DNA from: Tetmemena sp. SeJ-2015
Lineage: Eukaryota > Ciliophora > Spirotrichea > Sporadotrichida > Oxytrichidae
DNA length: 64,000 bases
Assembly (NCBI GenBank): GCA_027382625.1
Contig: JAJKFJ010022319.1
Location: 328,629-392,628 of the forward strand
Reading direction: 5' to 3'
Below, piece by piece: positions 47,801 to 58,191 of the stretch (its first letter is position 1; the number at the start of each line of letters is the position of its first letter). The position numbers and the translations under genes are program-made. Under the pieces are notes generated by a model. It saw only the letters and a program-made list of their open reading frames with translations. It searched no databases and was not told the DNA's origin.

Positions 47801-48567
47801 TTTTAAAAACCCCCGGGGTGAAAAAAAATAAAAAATGAAAAACAAAAAAGTTAAATTTGAATATCCAACTTAAAAAACTTCAAAGGCAGTTAAAAATTTC
47901 CAAAACTATCAGGTTGTAAAATTTTTTTTTTAAAAAAAAGGAAAAAGAAAAATTTTTTTGTGTTAAAAAAGCGGAAGAATAAGGGACTTTGGGGAACAGA
48001 AAAGGCAATGAAAAGGGAAAACAAATTTTAGATTTAAAAAAATAGCAGAAGAGAAAAGTAATTGGGGGAAAAAAATTAAGAGGGGGTGCTAGAAAAGGGA
48101 AAAAGGGGAAGGGGAAATTTCGGGGAGAGCCAAACCCAAAAAAAGGATTTAAGGGATCGGGGAAAAACACCATACCTTCCCTAGGCAAACGAAAGGGTTA
48201 GTCAATTTAATTTTTTAAAAAATTTTAAGAATTTTATTTTCACTTAATTTTTATTTTTGAGTTTTAGAAAAGAAGGGGGGGTTTTAAAAAAATTTTTTTT
48301 TTGATGGATAAAAGGGTTTTAAAAGGGAAAGGTTTTGAAGCAAATCTTATGGGACAGTGAAAAGGGAAATTTTGGGGCCCGTGACCACTAGAAAGCTTGG
48401 AGAGAGAGTTGGAGCTTATTAATTTAGGCAACATAACCAAGGTAATAGAAGATCACAACAGTGCAGAAAAGTAAAAGCAGAAGGAGATAAAGTAAAAGTA
48501 CAAAATAGAATGGCAGGATCAAGCTAAACTCCAAAGCAAGTATAAATAAGAGGAGAAGGTTTTATGA
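41886..48567 (+). CDS. CCDC81-like protein (HU-type domain plus coiled coil), split by a 4.6-kb insertion
   Basis: ATG 41886 (MKQNTITVGAGLSQKDIIKQ). After an intron at about 42380-42460 the peptide VCVSASSIAQVCGIERDHVM is followed by ILKEIFSRF, and after another intron (about 42566-42658) by LDLKIGILHSYPNGDLQFEN. This order resembles the HU-CCDC81 domains of centrosomal/ciliary CCDC81 proteins. A Tyr/Asn-rich linker, a coiled coil (DKERLRLEEKRKKIQDEQQA) and KQREHMRQELKDELQKMKR follow. A TTGGAGAG repeat at 43826-43833 then recurs at 48397-48404; joining there continues the helix as SLERELELINLGNITKVIED and ends AKLQSKYKQEEKVL at TGA 48565-48567. A one-base slip near 43790 must be assumed. The CCDC81 label is moderately sure. 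Confidence 0.6.
44100..44946 (+). pseudogene. IS630/Tc1-mariner-type transposase (DD34E), frameshifted N-terminus
   Basis: From about 44200 one frame runs to TGA 44944-44946. An HTH-like part (RQYPETKISKSMLYRIYKSH) is followed by the catalytic core: Asp in CYLDETIFK (44410-44412), Asp in AIFLDNLRAHHS (44653-44655) and Glu in YFNPIEEIFSRVK (44758-44760), with 34 residues between the last two. This DD34E spacing and the NPIE block are typical of the IS630/Tc1/mariner superfamily, to which the TBE transposases of hypotrichs also belong. Further upstream, likely coding residues (VIEIDVRSLMLFAK, VIRLSKPKNISPFIKDAKF) fall in two other frames, so two single-base losses near 44152 and 44202 break the N-terminus. 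Those could be decay or sequencing error; the core is intact. Confidence 0.85.
45150..48390. other. homopolymer-inflated, low-reliability sequence
   Basis: Much of this stretch is runs of two to eight identical bases (GGGG, TTTTT, AAAAAA, CCCC) with almost no normal dinucleotide variety. Short normal islands occur (45660-45800, 46020-46290). No gene is believable here; the minus-strand frame at 47880-48188 is a product of the runs. The same texture occurs at 58960-59745, where a clean mirror copy shows it to be corrupted sequence. Confidence 0.75.
46030..46140 (+). repeat. short degenerate tandem repeats (TACGCTC / TATACG units)
   Basis: A normal-looking island in the corrupted region contains repeated 7-10-base units, for example TACGCTCATATACGCTCATA and related TTTATACGT forms. 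It is a small minisatellite-like array inside the large insertion. I know no function for it. Confidence 0.6.
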
Positions 48568-48710
48568 AACTAAAATATTTAAGGTTAAAAATTTTTTAAT
48601 TTTGATTAATTTAAATGCAATTTTTCAATAACCTGGTTAAAAAACAAAATTTAACCAAAGATAAAATTGAGTCTAAATTTTTAAAAAAAAATTTTAATTT
48701 GAATCCTAAA

Positions 48711-49331
48711 ATGTTTAAAACAATTAAGGTGATATCCCGTATCGCGCACATGTTTTCGGTGGCTATTCTGTCAGGATGTGTAGTGATGAACTACTTGTTT
48801 GGAATTTCTGCCATCTTGAAGGACGACCCCCGCTACAAGAGACTATTCATTATTGCAGGACTGATCTTAATGATCAGTGGCTTCGCAAATATCTTCCTTA
48901 TCAAGGGCAAGAAGAAGCTTAGAGAAGAGCACAAACTTTGGGGACTCATGCTCAAAATCAAGTTTGTGATTACTCTCGTCATATTTACCCCAATCTTCAA
49001 TCCATCAGAATATAACTTTCTTATAATAATTACTTTTAAATCCTATTTTGGGTATCTTCTGCAGTACATAAGAGTCACTTGAGGAAACAAGGAAATTTAT
49101 TCACTTCTACCTCGTACTCATATACTTCATCTGGTCAACTCTCATCAAAACATTCCGCGAAGAGACATGCATTAGTAATTTAATTCATTTGGATGAGTAT
49201 TTAGCAATAACTTTGAGGATGATGAGGTGTACAAGAAGGTCTAAGAACTCTAGAAAAAGTATGCCCCAGGTGAAAGCAATGAGTTCATCAGAGGCGTTCC
49301 CAGGAGTGATTCTCAACACAAGAACAAGTGA
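48711..49331 (+). CDS. small multi-pass membrane protein
   Basis: ATG 48711 (MFKTIKVISRIAHMFSVAIL); an upstream in-frame ATG at 48615 is in unreliable AT-rich sequence. Hydrophobic helices: SVAILSGCVVMNYLFGIS, LFIIAGLILMISGFANIFLI, KIKFVITLVIFTPIF, and after an interruption (about 49010-49083) FIHFYLVLIYFIWSTLI. A second interruption near 49178-49215 precedes the hydrophilic end (EDDEVYKKVQELQKKYAPGE) and TGA 49329-49331. Four TM helices with short loops; the pattern recalls small mitochondrial or CopD-like membrane proteins, but I cannot name the family. Confidence 0.6.
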
Positions 49332-49498
49332 GGTATCTTATAATTGTTCATAAATAATCTTGTAGTGATGATGATCAAAACGAATGAGAATTATGGATTT
49401 TTGTAGTCTTGAATTTAATTGATTTGCTATTATCCTTTTTGCTAGATTGCTTGTAATAAATTTTTTAAGGGGGAAAAAAATTGTTTAAATAAATAAAA

Positions 49499-51578
49499 AT
49501 GTTGCTATAAAATAAAATTGAAAAATTTTTAGTGCTGCTCACCATGATCATGCTGCACAAGTATGCGCACTATATAATTATTTAGTTATCGTTTTAAAAA
49601 AGACTTTCGCACGAGAGTTCTAACTGGATGGTGAGGATCATGACTTTCATAGGATGGTACATAGGTTTTGCAATGATAGGTCTTCTCCCAATAGATATGC
49701 TTTTTGTAAGAATAAGGATTAAATATTAGCTCACTCATATTCACTATAGAAACAATACAAAGAATTGCTGGATGCCGAGGATAAGCAATGGACTTAAAAC
49801 ACACTAGAGACTATGTGGAACGTCTACTACTTCATATCTTTTGGCTTAACTTGGGTAGTGATACCTTACTTATGCGAGTTCGTGAGCACAGGAGATTTCA
49901 CCCTCGGAGCGCGGCTCAGAACTGCCTTTAGGAATTTAATTTTCTACTATACTGTCGCTGGAGTACTCTTTATCTTATTCCTAATCTATCTCTGGACTTA
50001 AGATGCCTTCACTTTGTAAGTATCTTTCATTTTTCTTATAAGTCTTAGATCTAACTTCTTTGGGTTCGTAATTGCGCTTTCAAATGCGTGGGGACTGTTC
50101 CTTATAATCTTATTTTTGGGATATGGGCTTGTATCAGTACCAGATAATTGCTTTCAAAATGCCAACATAGATCGTAGATACTCCTACCAAATGTTCAAAC
50201 TTTCTCTCTATGAGAGAAATTATGAAAGGGCTATTGTCAATATGGACGAATTAACTAGAGATGCTTTAACTGCTCAAACTTTTATGCGAAGGCCAAACTA
50301 TTATAATATGTGTATTTATAATGTAAAGGCCTGACATGAAGCCTTATATAGCTGAGGTGCTAAATAATTGCCCAGAGGAGACATAGAGGTATGTCGAGGC
50401 TAGAGATAGCTTAGACTTAGTAAAATACGAATATTCTAAAGGAGACTTGAGCTCTCTAGTAGCTCTAAACAGGGATTGCAAATGGGCAAATGTTGAACTA
50501 ACCAGAAAGGAAGTTAGTTATGAGCAAGAACTTGAGACTGCTTTCCTTATCGAAGATTTGCATAGAAACAGCTAAAACAGTGAGTGGAAGATAGACTCAA
50601 GATAATCAATTATTTTGACTTTTTAATTTAAATTTCCTAAGATTGTACAGACTAAGAGATTGGAAGCATTGCTGGGGTAGGTTCAGAGACAAGTTATTTT
50701 ACTTGATGAATCTGATAGTGATACCTAAATCCTATTACTTGCTTGGAATGATTGCTTTTGTGTTTTCCATTCAAATTTTGGTGGGTGAGATGATTATTCT
50801 GCTCGATATAAACTACTCCTACTTCGGTCTATTTAATTTCTCGTTATGAAAATATTCTTTACTATTTTACCAAACCATGATTGGACAGATTTTCGCTAAC
50901 TCTTACGCCTTCATATTCCTGATATATTTGACTTTCTGCATCTACTATGGTTGCTTCAATGTGAAGCTATCCTCCTACTACGAGCTGCATCCCAGACAAC
51001 AGACTGACTCTTTCTCACTTCTATATGCAGCAAACATCTTGAATCGTCTGTCAACACCACTCTGCATCAACTTTTTGAAGATAACTCACTTTGAGGGAAC
51101 CATCTTCTCTCAAGTAATTGAAGTGATGGATCCTATTCCCATTATCAATGTCTTCTAATTAATTTCAATAGATAGTATCATTATAATTATTATTATCGGA
51201 ATGCAGTTTTAGAAGATCTTTCCAGCCACTTTGGCGCTGGTAGTGGTATTCAACTACTTCCAGCTGTGGAGCAAGTTCATGTACAGCGTTGGTGGCGATG
51301 ACTTCACCTTCGCTGAAGTTTAATACACATACTAACAAACTTTTATATATCGATTTAAAGTTTACAACGAGGAGCTGAAGCAAGATGGGGAACAACTTTG
51401 TAAAATTGAGCGCACACAAAGAGAGGATGAGATTATAAAGTATCACAAGGAGAGAGAAGAGAGTGGGCATAAGAGGCGGTTCGGTTATCTCTACACTTCT
51501 AAGTTCTTCATTCAGAACCCCCAGAGTAAGAATTATTAAATCATCCCTTCTACTCCTACTCCATTACCTCAGGTGTGA
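49499..51578 (+). CDS. LMBR1-like membrane protein (LMBRD2 type)
   Basis: ATG 49499 (MLLQNKIEKFLVLLTMIMLH), then an IES at 49571-49612, then TM helices: MTFIGWYIGFAMIGLLPIDM, YYFISFGLTWVVIPYLCEFV, LIFYYTVAGVLFILFLIYLW. The family block LSNAWGLFLIILFLGYGLVS, the mid-protein YRLRDWKHCWGRFRDKL, and later DSFSLLYAANILNRLSTPLC are characteristic of LMBR1-domain proteins, most like LMBRD2, a nine-TM regulator linked to GPCR signalling. Introns at about 49708-49753 and 50016-50048; further interruptions near 50320, 50600, 50845, 51150 and 51330. A cytosolic Lys/Glu-rich tail ends at TGA 51576-51578. Confidence 0.88.
49571..49612 (+). other. IES in LMBRD2-like gene, pointer GCAC (42 bp)
   Basis: GCAC at 49567-49570 and 49609-49612. 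Excision joins MLHKYAH to ESSNWMVRIMTFIGWY, linking the first two membrane segments. Confidence 0.75.
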
Positions 51579-51954
51579 GCCACACCCATCAATAAATCAA
51601 TTCTTATCTATAAAACAACACAATAAGAGTAAGTTCCTCTCTCATATAAGCTTAATATACTTACTTAATTTGAGGTTGACCAATAATTATAGAGAGACCA
51701 AAATCAGGAATGCTAAGACTCAGAATGGATGACATGGATCGATTTTATCCAAATGACTGACTGAAAATAACTCTTCCTTATTTTAGCAGATTAAATACAA
51801 GATCTTAATTTACATTACAACACCATTGAACTTCTACGAATGATTTAAATTTCGCAAGCATATGGAATATCTTTAATGATGGCTTCAAAATGGTATTTAT
51901 TTTGAGCTTGATCTTAATTACTCATCTTATCATAAGTTCTTTTTAGCTGCCCAT
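51579..51954. other. AT-rich region between convergent genes
   Basis: About 375 bp between the ends of a plus-strand and a minus-strand gene. No supported coding frame or repeat. Confidence 0.5.
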
Positions 51955-52281
51955 TCAATAAAAATAATCTCTATATTTTTATAATCCCTAAAATTCTATA
52001 TATTGTTTGGATGTTTTGGCTTCAATACTAAGAGCGTGTAATCCTTGACTGAATTCCTCTGATAGCAATTCATTAATTAATCTATGTCTGTCTAGAGGCA
52101 TCTTTCCTTCAAAAGCGTCACTGACTACCACAATCTTAAAATGAGTTTCCCCAGAGAGGCTTTCGTGAGTTCTCATAGCAGAATGACCTGCGTGTTTATG
52201 GCTGTCATCTTAAATATTAAAGTGAGAAGGCTGAAGTGCTTGTCTTATCTTTGTTTCTATGCTTTGAGCGATAGGCCCCAT
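51955..52281 (-). CDS. BolA-like protein
   Basis: 109 codons from ATG 52279-52281 (MGPIAQSIETKIRQALQPSH) to TGA 51955-51957, with no intron or IES. BolA proteins partner with monothiol glutaredoxins in iron-sulfur cluster handling. The fold signature is complete: FNIQDDSHKHAGHSA, SGETHFKIVVVSDAFEGKMP, and DRHRLINELLSEEF followed by LHALSIEAKT. The His of the HAGH loop and the His before RL are present. The domain should end near QYIEF; reading the next TAG as Gln adds 10 residues (QGLQKYRDYF...) before TGA. The first in-frame ATG after an upstream TGA was chosen as start. Confidence 0.94.
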
Positions 52282-52870
52282 TCCCTAAGTTACACTTGTT
52301 AGGTTACTTGCTTGCTCGGATTTAAATTAATTTTCATATTTTCAATATTATATATATTCCATGCTTTTGATTGAAAATGATTAACTTCTTATTCTAATTA
52401 ACTACAGATTTGATATTGATATTCTCTATTTCTGTATTTGAGTAATTTATTAGCTAATTTATCTTTGAGTTTTCAGTGATGCAAAGAATTTTGAGTAAAA
52501 AAGCCTTGAAGCAGTGTTTGCTTATTTAAATTAAAGGAGAGGGTATTAAAATTTTAACATTTTATCTTTAAGATTACACAGCTAATTATTGAATTTTAAA
52601 TTAACACTCACACTGGAGTTATAAATCTATTCATTTTCAAAAAAAGGATTCAAAATTGAAAAATACTATTTAAAAAATGAAGTAAGAAAAAGATTAAATC
52701 ATCATAAATTTGACGCAAAAAAATTGATAAGACAATTTTTATCAAAGATATGTTTCATAATATTCTTGCTTTGTTATCTTTGAAAATAAAGTTAAATAAA
52801 TTTTAATTTCTTAATTGGAAATAAGACACATTTTAAATTTGAGTTTGAGTAATAAATGCAACAATAATAA
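52282..52870. other. AT-rich intergenic region
   Basis: About 590 bp upstream of BolA and downstream of the next minus-strand gene. Very A/T-rich; no supported gene, RNA or repeat. Confidence 0.5.
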
Positions 52871-54040
52871 TCAAAGAGCATTAGAATCTTTCATTATAGA
52901 CTGCTAGTCGATTCTCCTGAGCTGAGAAGTGAATTCCTTCTCTACTATGGTCAAATCTGACTCATGATAATCTAAGTTGAGATCATTGCACATTTAAATA
53001 AACTCTGCATCCTCCAGCTCAAGTGCGCTCTTTATATTGCTAATGCGATTTTTATCATTTGTGCGCTGCACATTCTTATTCTAAGCATAATAGATGAAGA
53101 ACAGTGCTGAAGTTAAAATCATGTACACTGTGAATCCCATGGAGCGGAAACGAACAAACCAGTCTGGTGCTAGTCCCTTCTCCATGCACTTCAAGTCAAA
53201 TTGCAAAGTCATCATTTAAGTGACGAAGAACATGGTGAATCCGATGCAAGTTTGAGGGATAGTCAAGGGAGTCGAGAACAGAAGGAAAGAGGCAGCCACG
53301 CAACTCGAAATTGCTGGAACGAAGGAGTAAATCATCTGCAACTTTATGAATCTCAATTCTTGATCAGTCACTGCGGTATCATAAGATGCTGCTGCCAATC
53401 CGTAATGTATTCCTCCCTAATAAGTTTCTTAAAAGAAAGAGATTCACTTACAATCCTCAATACATACATATATATATATCCCTAATTTTAAAATTGCTTA
53501 ACTTTATAAATGAAAGCGATATTCAAAGTTAGCAAGCGAATGCAAGTCCTAGCCACATATGCGTACTGATGAGGAGGAATTTGACCCATGCTTATTAAAG
53601 GAGTGAGCATAACTAAGTATGAAGACATCAAGACCAGGGGAGTAGTCATCATAATGAATGAGAACTTGACTCCCTTTGGAATTTTATCTTCCTTCATAGT
53701 GAATAGCATTTCCTTAGTTTGCTCTGCCACATATTTATCTCTTGCAAGCAGCACATCTTTATCCTGCAAATAAGTTTAATTCAACCTTTAGAGACTTCTC
53801 AATATTTTTTCTTACTTCTTCTTTGAGATTCTCAGTTGCATTAACTTTATTGGGATCGTTCTTGAAGAATGTTTTATAGAGGAATCTGTATATCCCTCTC
53901 TTATGAAGGCTTGTAAAGTTGTTTTCCTTTGGAAGACTCTCCTTTACGCCCAGTAATTACGATAGGTAAAGTTGCTTATAGAGGAGATTTGTAGGTTTTA
54001 GATATTGCTAAGTGTGTAGTCTGCTTCCCAATTTTATCAT
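52871..54040 (-). CDS. TMEM69/DUF3429-like membrane protein
   Basis: ATG 54038-54040 (MIKLGSRLHTQQYLKPTNLL) begins a basic, organelle-targeting-like N-terminus. A very short GT-AG segment (about 22 nt, GTTGAATT...TTGCAG) separates it from DKDVLLARDKYVAEQTKEML. TM helices follow: FSFIMMTTPLVLMSSYLVML, LLTLNIAFI, then after an intron (about 53417-53508) GGIHYGLAAASYD, MIYSFVPAISSCVAASFLLF, TIPQTCIGFTMFFVT and TVYMILTSALFFIYYA. The GGIHYGLA block after a TM helix is the feature I associate with TMEM69 (DUF3429). C-terminal acidic helix, TGA 52871-52873. Role unknown; possibly mitochondrial inner membrane. Confidence 0.6.
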
Positions 54041-54181
54041 TTTATGATTGTAAATATTTCTATAATTCAAAAAATATAATCGCTTACCTCTTATTTTTAC
54101 AAAAGATATTATAATTAAATCAATTTGAAGCATAATTCTCAGTTTGGTTATAAGATAATTTAGAGAATCTCAAAAGGAGTT

Positions 54182-57100
54182 TCATGTTGTAAATTTCATG
54201 TCTGGTTTTGGTACAACATTTACTAAATAGGAAAATAAATTATTAATAACATTCGAAGCTCCTCTTTTAAAATTATAGTTGTCGTATTGATGAACGTAGA
54301 TGTGAGAGAGACACCGTTCAAAATCTACTTTCGCCATCTACTTTGGATTCTTCAGGTAATCTGTCTGTATCAACTTTCCTACGTCTTCTATAGAACTTTG
54401 AGAGCCATTACTGTATTATATTTTAATCTTAATCTCAAAGATTTATAACATTTATGCTGTTAAAGAGAGTAGTAGTGTTATTGTGAAAGTTGGTCTCCTA
54501 ATGAGATTACTACTTCCCAATGTTTCTTGCTCTTGAAATCTGAGCAGATGCTGAAAATATTTTCCTTTGGTCAATTATATTGACTGTGGCTGCTGGAAGT
54601 TTGGAAGGACTGCTTTTAGGAATATCCTTTCTAAAGGGGGAAGCCTTTGCATTGTAATTTTCAAAACTATTGTAAAGTGTTGAACTACTCATATTCTAGA
54701 GAGCTGAAGTTCTAATTTTTGCAGTCCTTGGGACAAAGAAGCCTGCATGGGAAGTTGAAGAGAAGGCCTGCTGCTGGTACTTTTAAAGTTAGGAGGATGA
54801 AGAATTGCTTTTCTACTTCAATATTGATCGAGGTTAAATCTTCTAGCTTGACTAAGTCAAAGCAGCAGTAGGCATGAGATTATCCTAAATGTTTATAAAA
54901 TTTTGGCTTCTCAGATTTTTGTTCTCTAAATCTGGGAGTATCATGTCTCTTTAATTGAAAAAGGTCCGGGATTAAACATGTTTAACAGTTTAAGATTCTT
55001 AAGTACTTGGAAACATACTGAATCCAGAAGTTTTAGCTCTTAATTATAAATGTCAAAAGATGAATCAAAGTTTAAGATAGAGCAGAGGGTCTAATCCTAA
55101 TCTTTTATAGTAAGGTTTGCATAGTCTTTTCTTATTGCTTCTAATGTTTCTTGACCTCTTGATTTAGATTCCTTCTTTTTTAAACTTATATCTTCACTTG
55201 CCTTTTCTTGTATGATATTCATGTTTGAGTTTTCATCAGCTTATTCTATTTCAGTCCCTTTTTATGAACTAGTGTTTTCATTGTCCTCTCTTTATTTAAT
55301 AATTCTCAAATTCAAAAGCTTCAAAGGGTTTACTTACTTCACTTCAACTTTGCTACTGTCCTATTATTAATCGGTGTTTTGGAGTTCAGTATTTAAAGTT
55401 TCTCTGTGAGAAGAAGGCTGATCCCCATTTAGATTAGGTTGAGGCTTGATTGTAAATTAAGGAACAGAAGTTCTCTTTGACTGTGCTCCCAGTGGAGGGA
55501 GACCAACATGAATGCCTGATTTGTTTTAGCTCATTCCCTGTAGGATATTAAGTTTAATGTAGTGGTTTTGAGTTGTCTTTCTTGGTGAACTTGACCTTGA
55601 CTGTTAATTAGAGAGCTGCTTGTGGTTTTGATTGGGGCTCTGCTTTTTTCTAACTGACCCGGCCTCACTCCCACTTCTAGTTCCACTAAAATTAACAGCT
55701 CACACATACACCTCTTTCATTAAACTAGCAATTCTGTTTGAATTATGCTAAGACCCTTACTTTATTTGGTTATGAGGAGACTTGGCTGAATCAGGGGGAG
55801 TGGATTGCTTCCTCTACATCATTTTGAACATTTGGAACACAGCTTGATCTACCTTAGCTCTGATATCCACTTCTTTCGGCTAGGCTGATTTGTTATTTAG
55901 CCTTCTCCTTGTATCCTCACCCTCAGACTCACTTTCAAACTTCATGAAGGTCACATTAAAAAATAAATGCAATCAATAATATGCTTACAATATATCTTCA
56001 TTCCTTACTAAGTTCGTCTCACCACTTTACTAAATTTACTACTTGACTTTTATAAGCTTCTTTCTCCTTCTATAGAGGTTTACAAAGTAGAACTTCTCCA
56101 GTTCCTTATAAATGCAATAGCAGTTGGTGCAAACTCGTACTCGTTCAAACATTGTCGTAAGCAGGTTCTAAGTTATTTTTCCAATTCCTGTTATCTCTCT
56201 GTCCTTAATGATTGTCTTCTAAATTATGAAATAGGTGTATTTGTCATCAATGGGTAGCAGAGAGTCATTAAAAATATTTACACTTGCAGTATTCATTCAA
56301 TTCTTTTGCCTTGCCAGTGCTAAATTTCAGATTCTCAAAGAAATGGTCGCCATCAATCTTCTTGGTTTATATGTTAATTTACTTTTTCTAAAGTTCGAAG
56401 ATTATCTCCTAATGCACCTATGGCAAGTCAACTGTGAATTTAAATGCATTTCATCATTTAGTGCAATTATTTTAATGTGACTATGCTGTCGATATCACAG
56501 TAATCTCCCGCGCAATCAAAATGAGTTTGATGGAAAATGCTTTTAGTTTGAATTACAGCCTGCTTCTTATTTTTCTTCTTATTGGGAGATAGGCTTGTAG
56601 ACTTGGTCTGCTGCTTAAACAAGGGTGACTAGTTTAACTTTCCCTTAGAGGGGGAGTTGCCTCCGCCTGCAGCCATAGTTTGCTTTCTTATAATTTAGGA
56701 AGACTATGATATCAAGGATAGAGCCATGTCTGCTGTTGGAGACTGATTCCTGTCGTAAATTTCAGTCTAATCCCCTTACACCACACTTAAACTTATCTTT
56801 AGTAATTAAATCCACATTTTATCTCTATAAATTAAACCATGTATTCTGTGGTCGGGGCTTAATCTGCTGACTGTGGTATGATTGAAAATATCCTCATGAG
56901 AAAAAGGAACGCAGTTCACGTACTTAAACTGAAGAAAGTAAATTAGATCATCCTAATAGTCTTGAACAAAATCTACTGCCAACTCCTGCAACATAAGCTG
57001 GCGAGTCTGCTTTAAATGTCTGTTTATGAAATCCACTAATACACTCATCTATCAAGTAAGTAAAGAAAACATCAAGCATTTAATTAATGCTAATCTGGTC

Positions 57101-58089
57101 CACTACTGAAGAATAATTATTAGGTTTTAGCTCAATGACATTCATATCTTGAATTCGAGAGTCTTAAGTACAGAATTAAGGGCCAGTCTAAAAGGATTTG
57201 TCTATTTCTTCTTAAAGCCTTACTTGGGCAAAGAAAACTTCATTCGAGGGCTGTATAGAATTATAGTTACCGAAGGAGTCGTAGGCTGTTGATGAAGTCA
57301 ACCCAAATAACAAGTTCCTCACATTAAGATTTAGAGGGAGTGAACTCCCCTACCCATCAATAATGGTAGATGATTGAGTAGTTGTGAAATACAAATATAA
57401 ATTAGAAAAGTCTCTAGCCATTGAAACTACTTTGAGTTAAACTGTTTCCGTTAGCATTTCTTGTGAGATTAAATTGATTGTGAACTTGTTACTACTGATC
57501 TAATGCTTGCTCTAAATTTTCTGTTTGCTTGTCTTTTTATCTCTAAATGAATAATACTTGCAAAGAATATTGCTTTTAAATGACATCCTTGATAAGTATT
57601 TTAAGTCTGTTGTCCGAAAGCATTTAGGTTTGGCTCTCTATGTTCATATTCAATTTGCTTCCTATTTTGCCCAAGAGATTTGAACCAAGGGCAGAAGTAG
57701 AGTTGAAGAAATTTCCTTTGCCTTTTTTATGGCTTGAATGCTCCCGGCTCAACTACCTTCTCTTAGCTGCAAGTTGCTCTGCGATTATATTTACTTTCCC
57801 ATCAAGCCTATTTATGCAAATTAATAAATTTAAAGCTTGAAATTAATATCTTAAATAATTAATTTGGGGAGGTGATTCTAAACAATTATTTCTGGAGTTT
57901 GTCCTTGTTGTAAATGCACCTGATTATTGTGGGGTTCTTTCCGCGGCATGGGATGTACCTCTGGAAAACAAAAGACTTCTTCTGGAAAGTGCGATTAAAC
58001 CTCTCGTATGAGGAGTTTGGGAAAAAATCCAACTCAATTACATTCTCTGTTAGATCGTTCTGAGATAAATATTTCTTATATCTGCTCAA
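54182..58089 (-). CDS. large hypothetical protein with Cys-motif and Ser/Pro-rich region
   Basis: ATG 58087-58089 (MSRYKKYLSQNDLTENVIEL). The N-terminal part includes RYIPCRGKNPTIIRCIY. Later blocks are KVNIIAEQLAAKRRQLSREH, FVQDYQDDLIYFLQFKYVNC, SPDHRIHGLIYRDKMW, and FERVRVCTNCYCIYKELEKF, a Cys-x2-Cys-x-Cys element I have seen in uncharacterised protist proteins. A long Ser/Pro/Gln-rich region (VRKKQSPNQNHKQLSNQQSR) and a folded-looking end (KVDFERCLSHIYVHQYDNYN) follow, with TGA 54182-54184. Several introns and IESs (for example about 55947-55990) break the frame; the exact joins were not all resolved. It precedes the palindrome genes by about 100 bp on the same strand. Confidence 0.6.
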
Positions 58090-58191
58090 ATATGTAAAAA
58101 TTGAAGTTTTAACAAAAATTAAAATTGAAAGATACCGGATTAAAAATGATTTATCAATTTGGCCATATATTTAAATTAAAATTTTCTCTTC

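Larger units (their letters stand above)
43834..48404 (+). mobile_element. 4.57-kb germline insertion inside the CCDC81-like gene
   Basis: Bounded by 8-bp direct repeats TTGGAGAG (43826-43833 and 48397-48404). It separates two parts of one coiled-coil coding sequence and carries a DD34E transposase gene plus a long poorly resolved AT-rich stretch. I found no terminal inverted repeats next to the direct repeats and no C4A4 telomere-like ends, so the TBE transposon type is not shown. Either a transposon landed inside an older IES, or the ends are lost in the corrupted sequence. Confidence 0.65.

Noticed and set aside
47880..48188. 102-codon minus-strand frame rich in Phe and Pro.
   Set aside because: It lies entirely in homopolymer-inflated sequence; the composition is a product of the runs.
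43834..48404. TBE-type telomere-bearing transposon.
   Set aside because: The transposase superfamily fits, but no C4A4/G4T4 terminal repeats are visible and the ends are poorly resolved, so the TBE name is not claimed.
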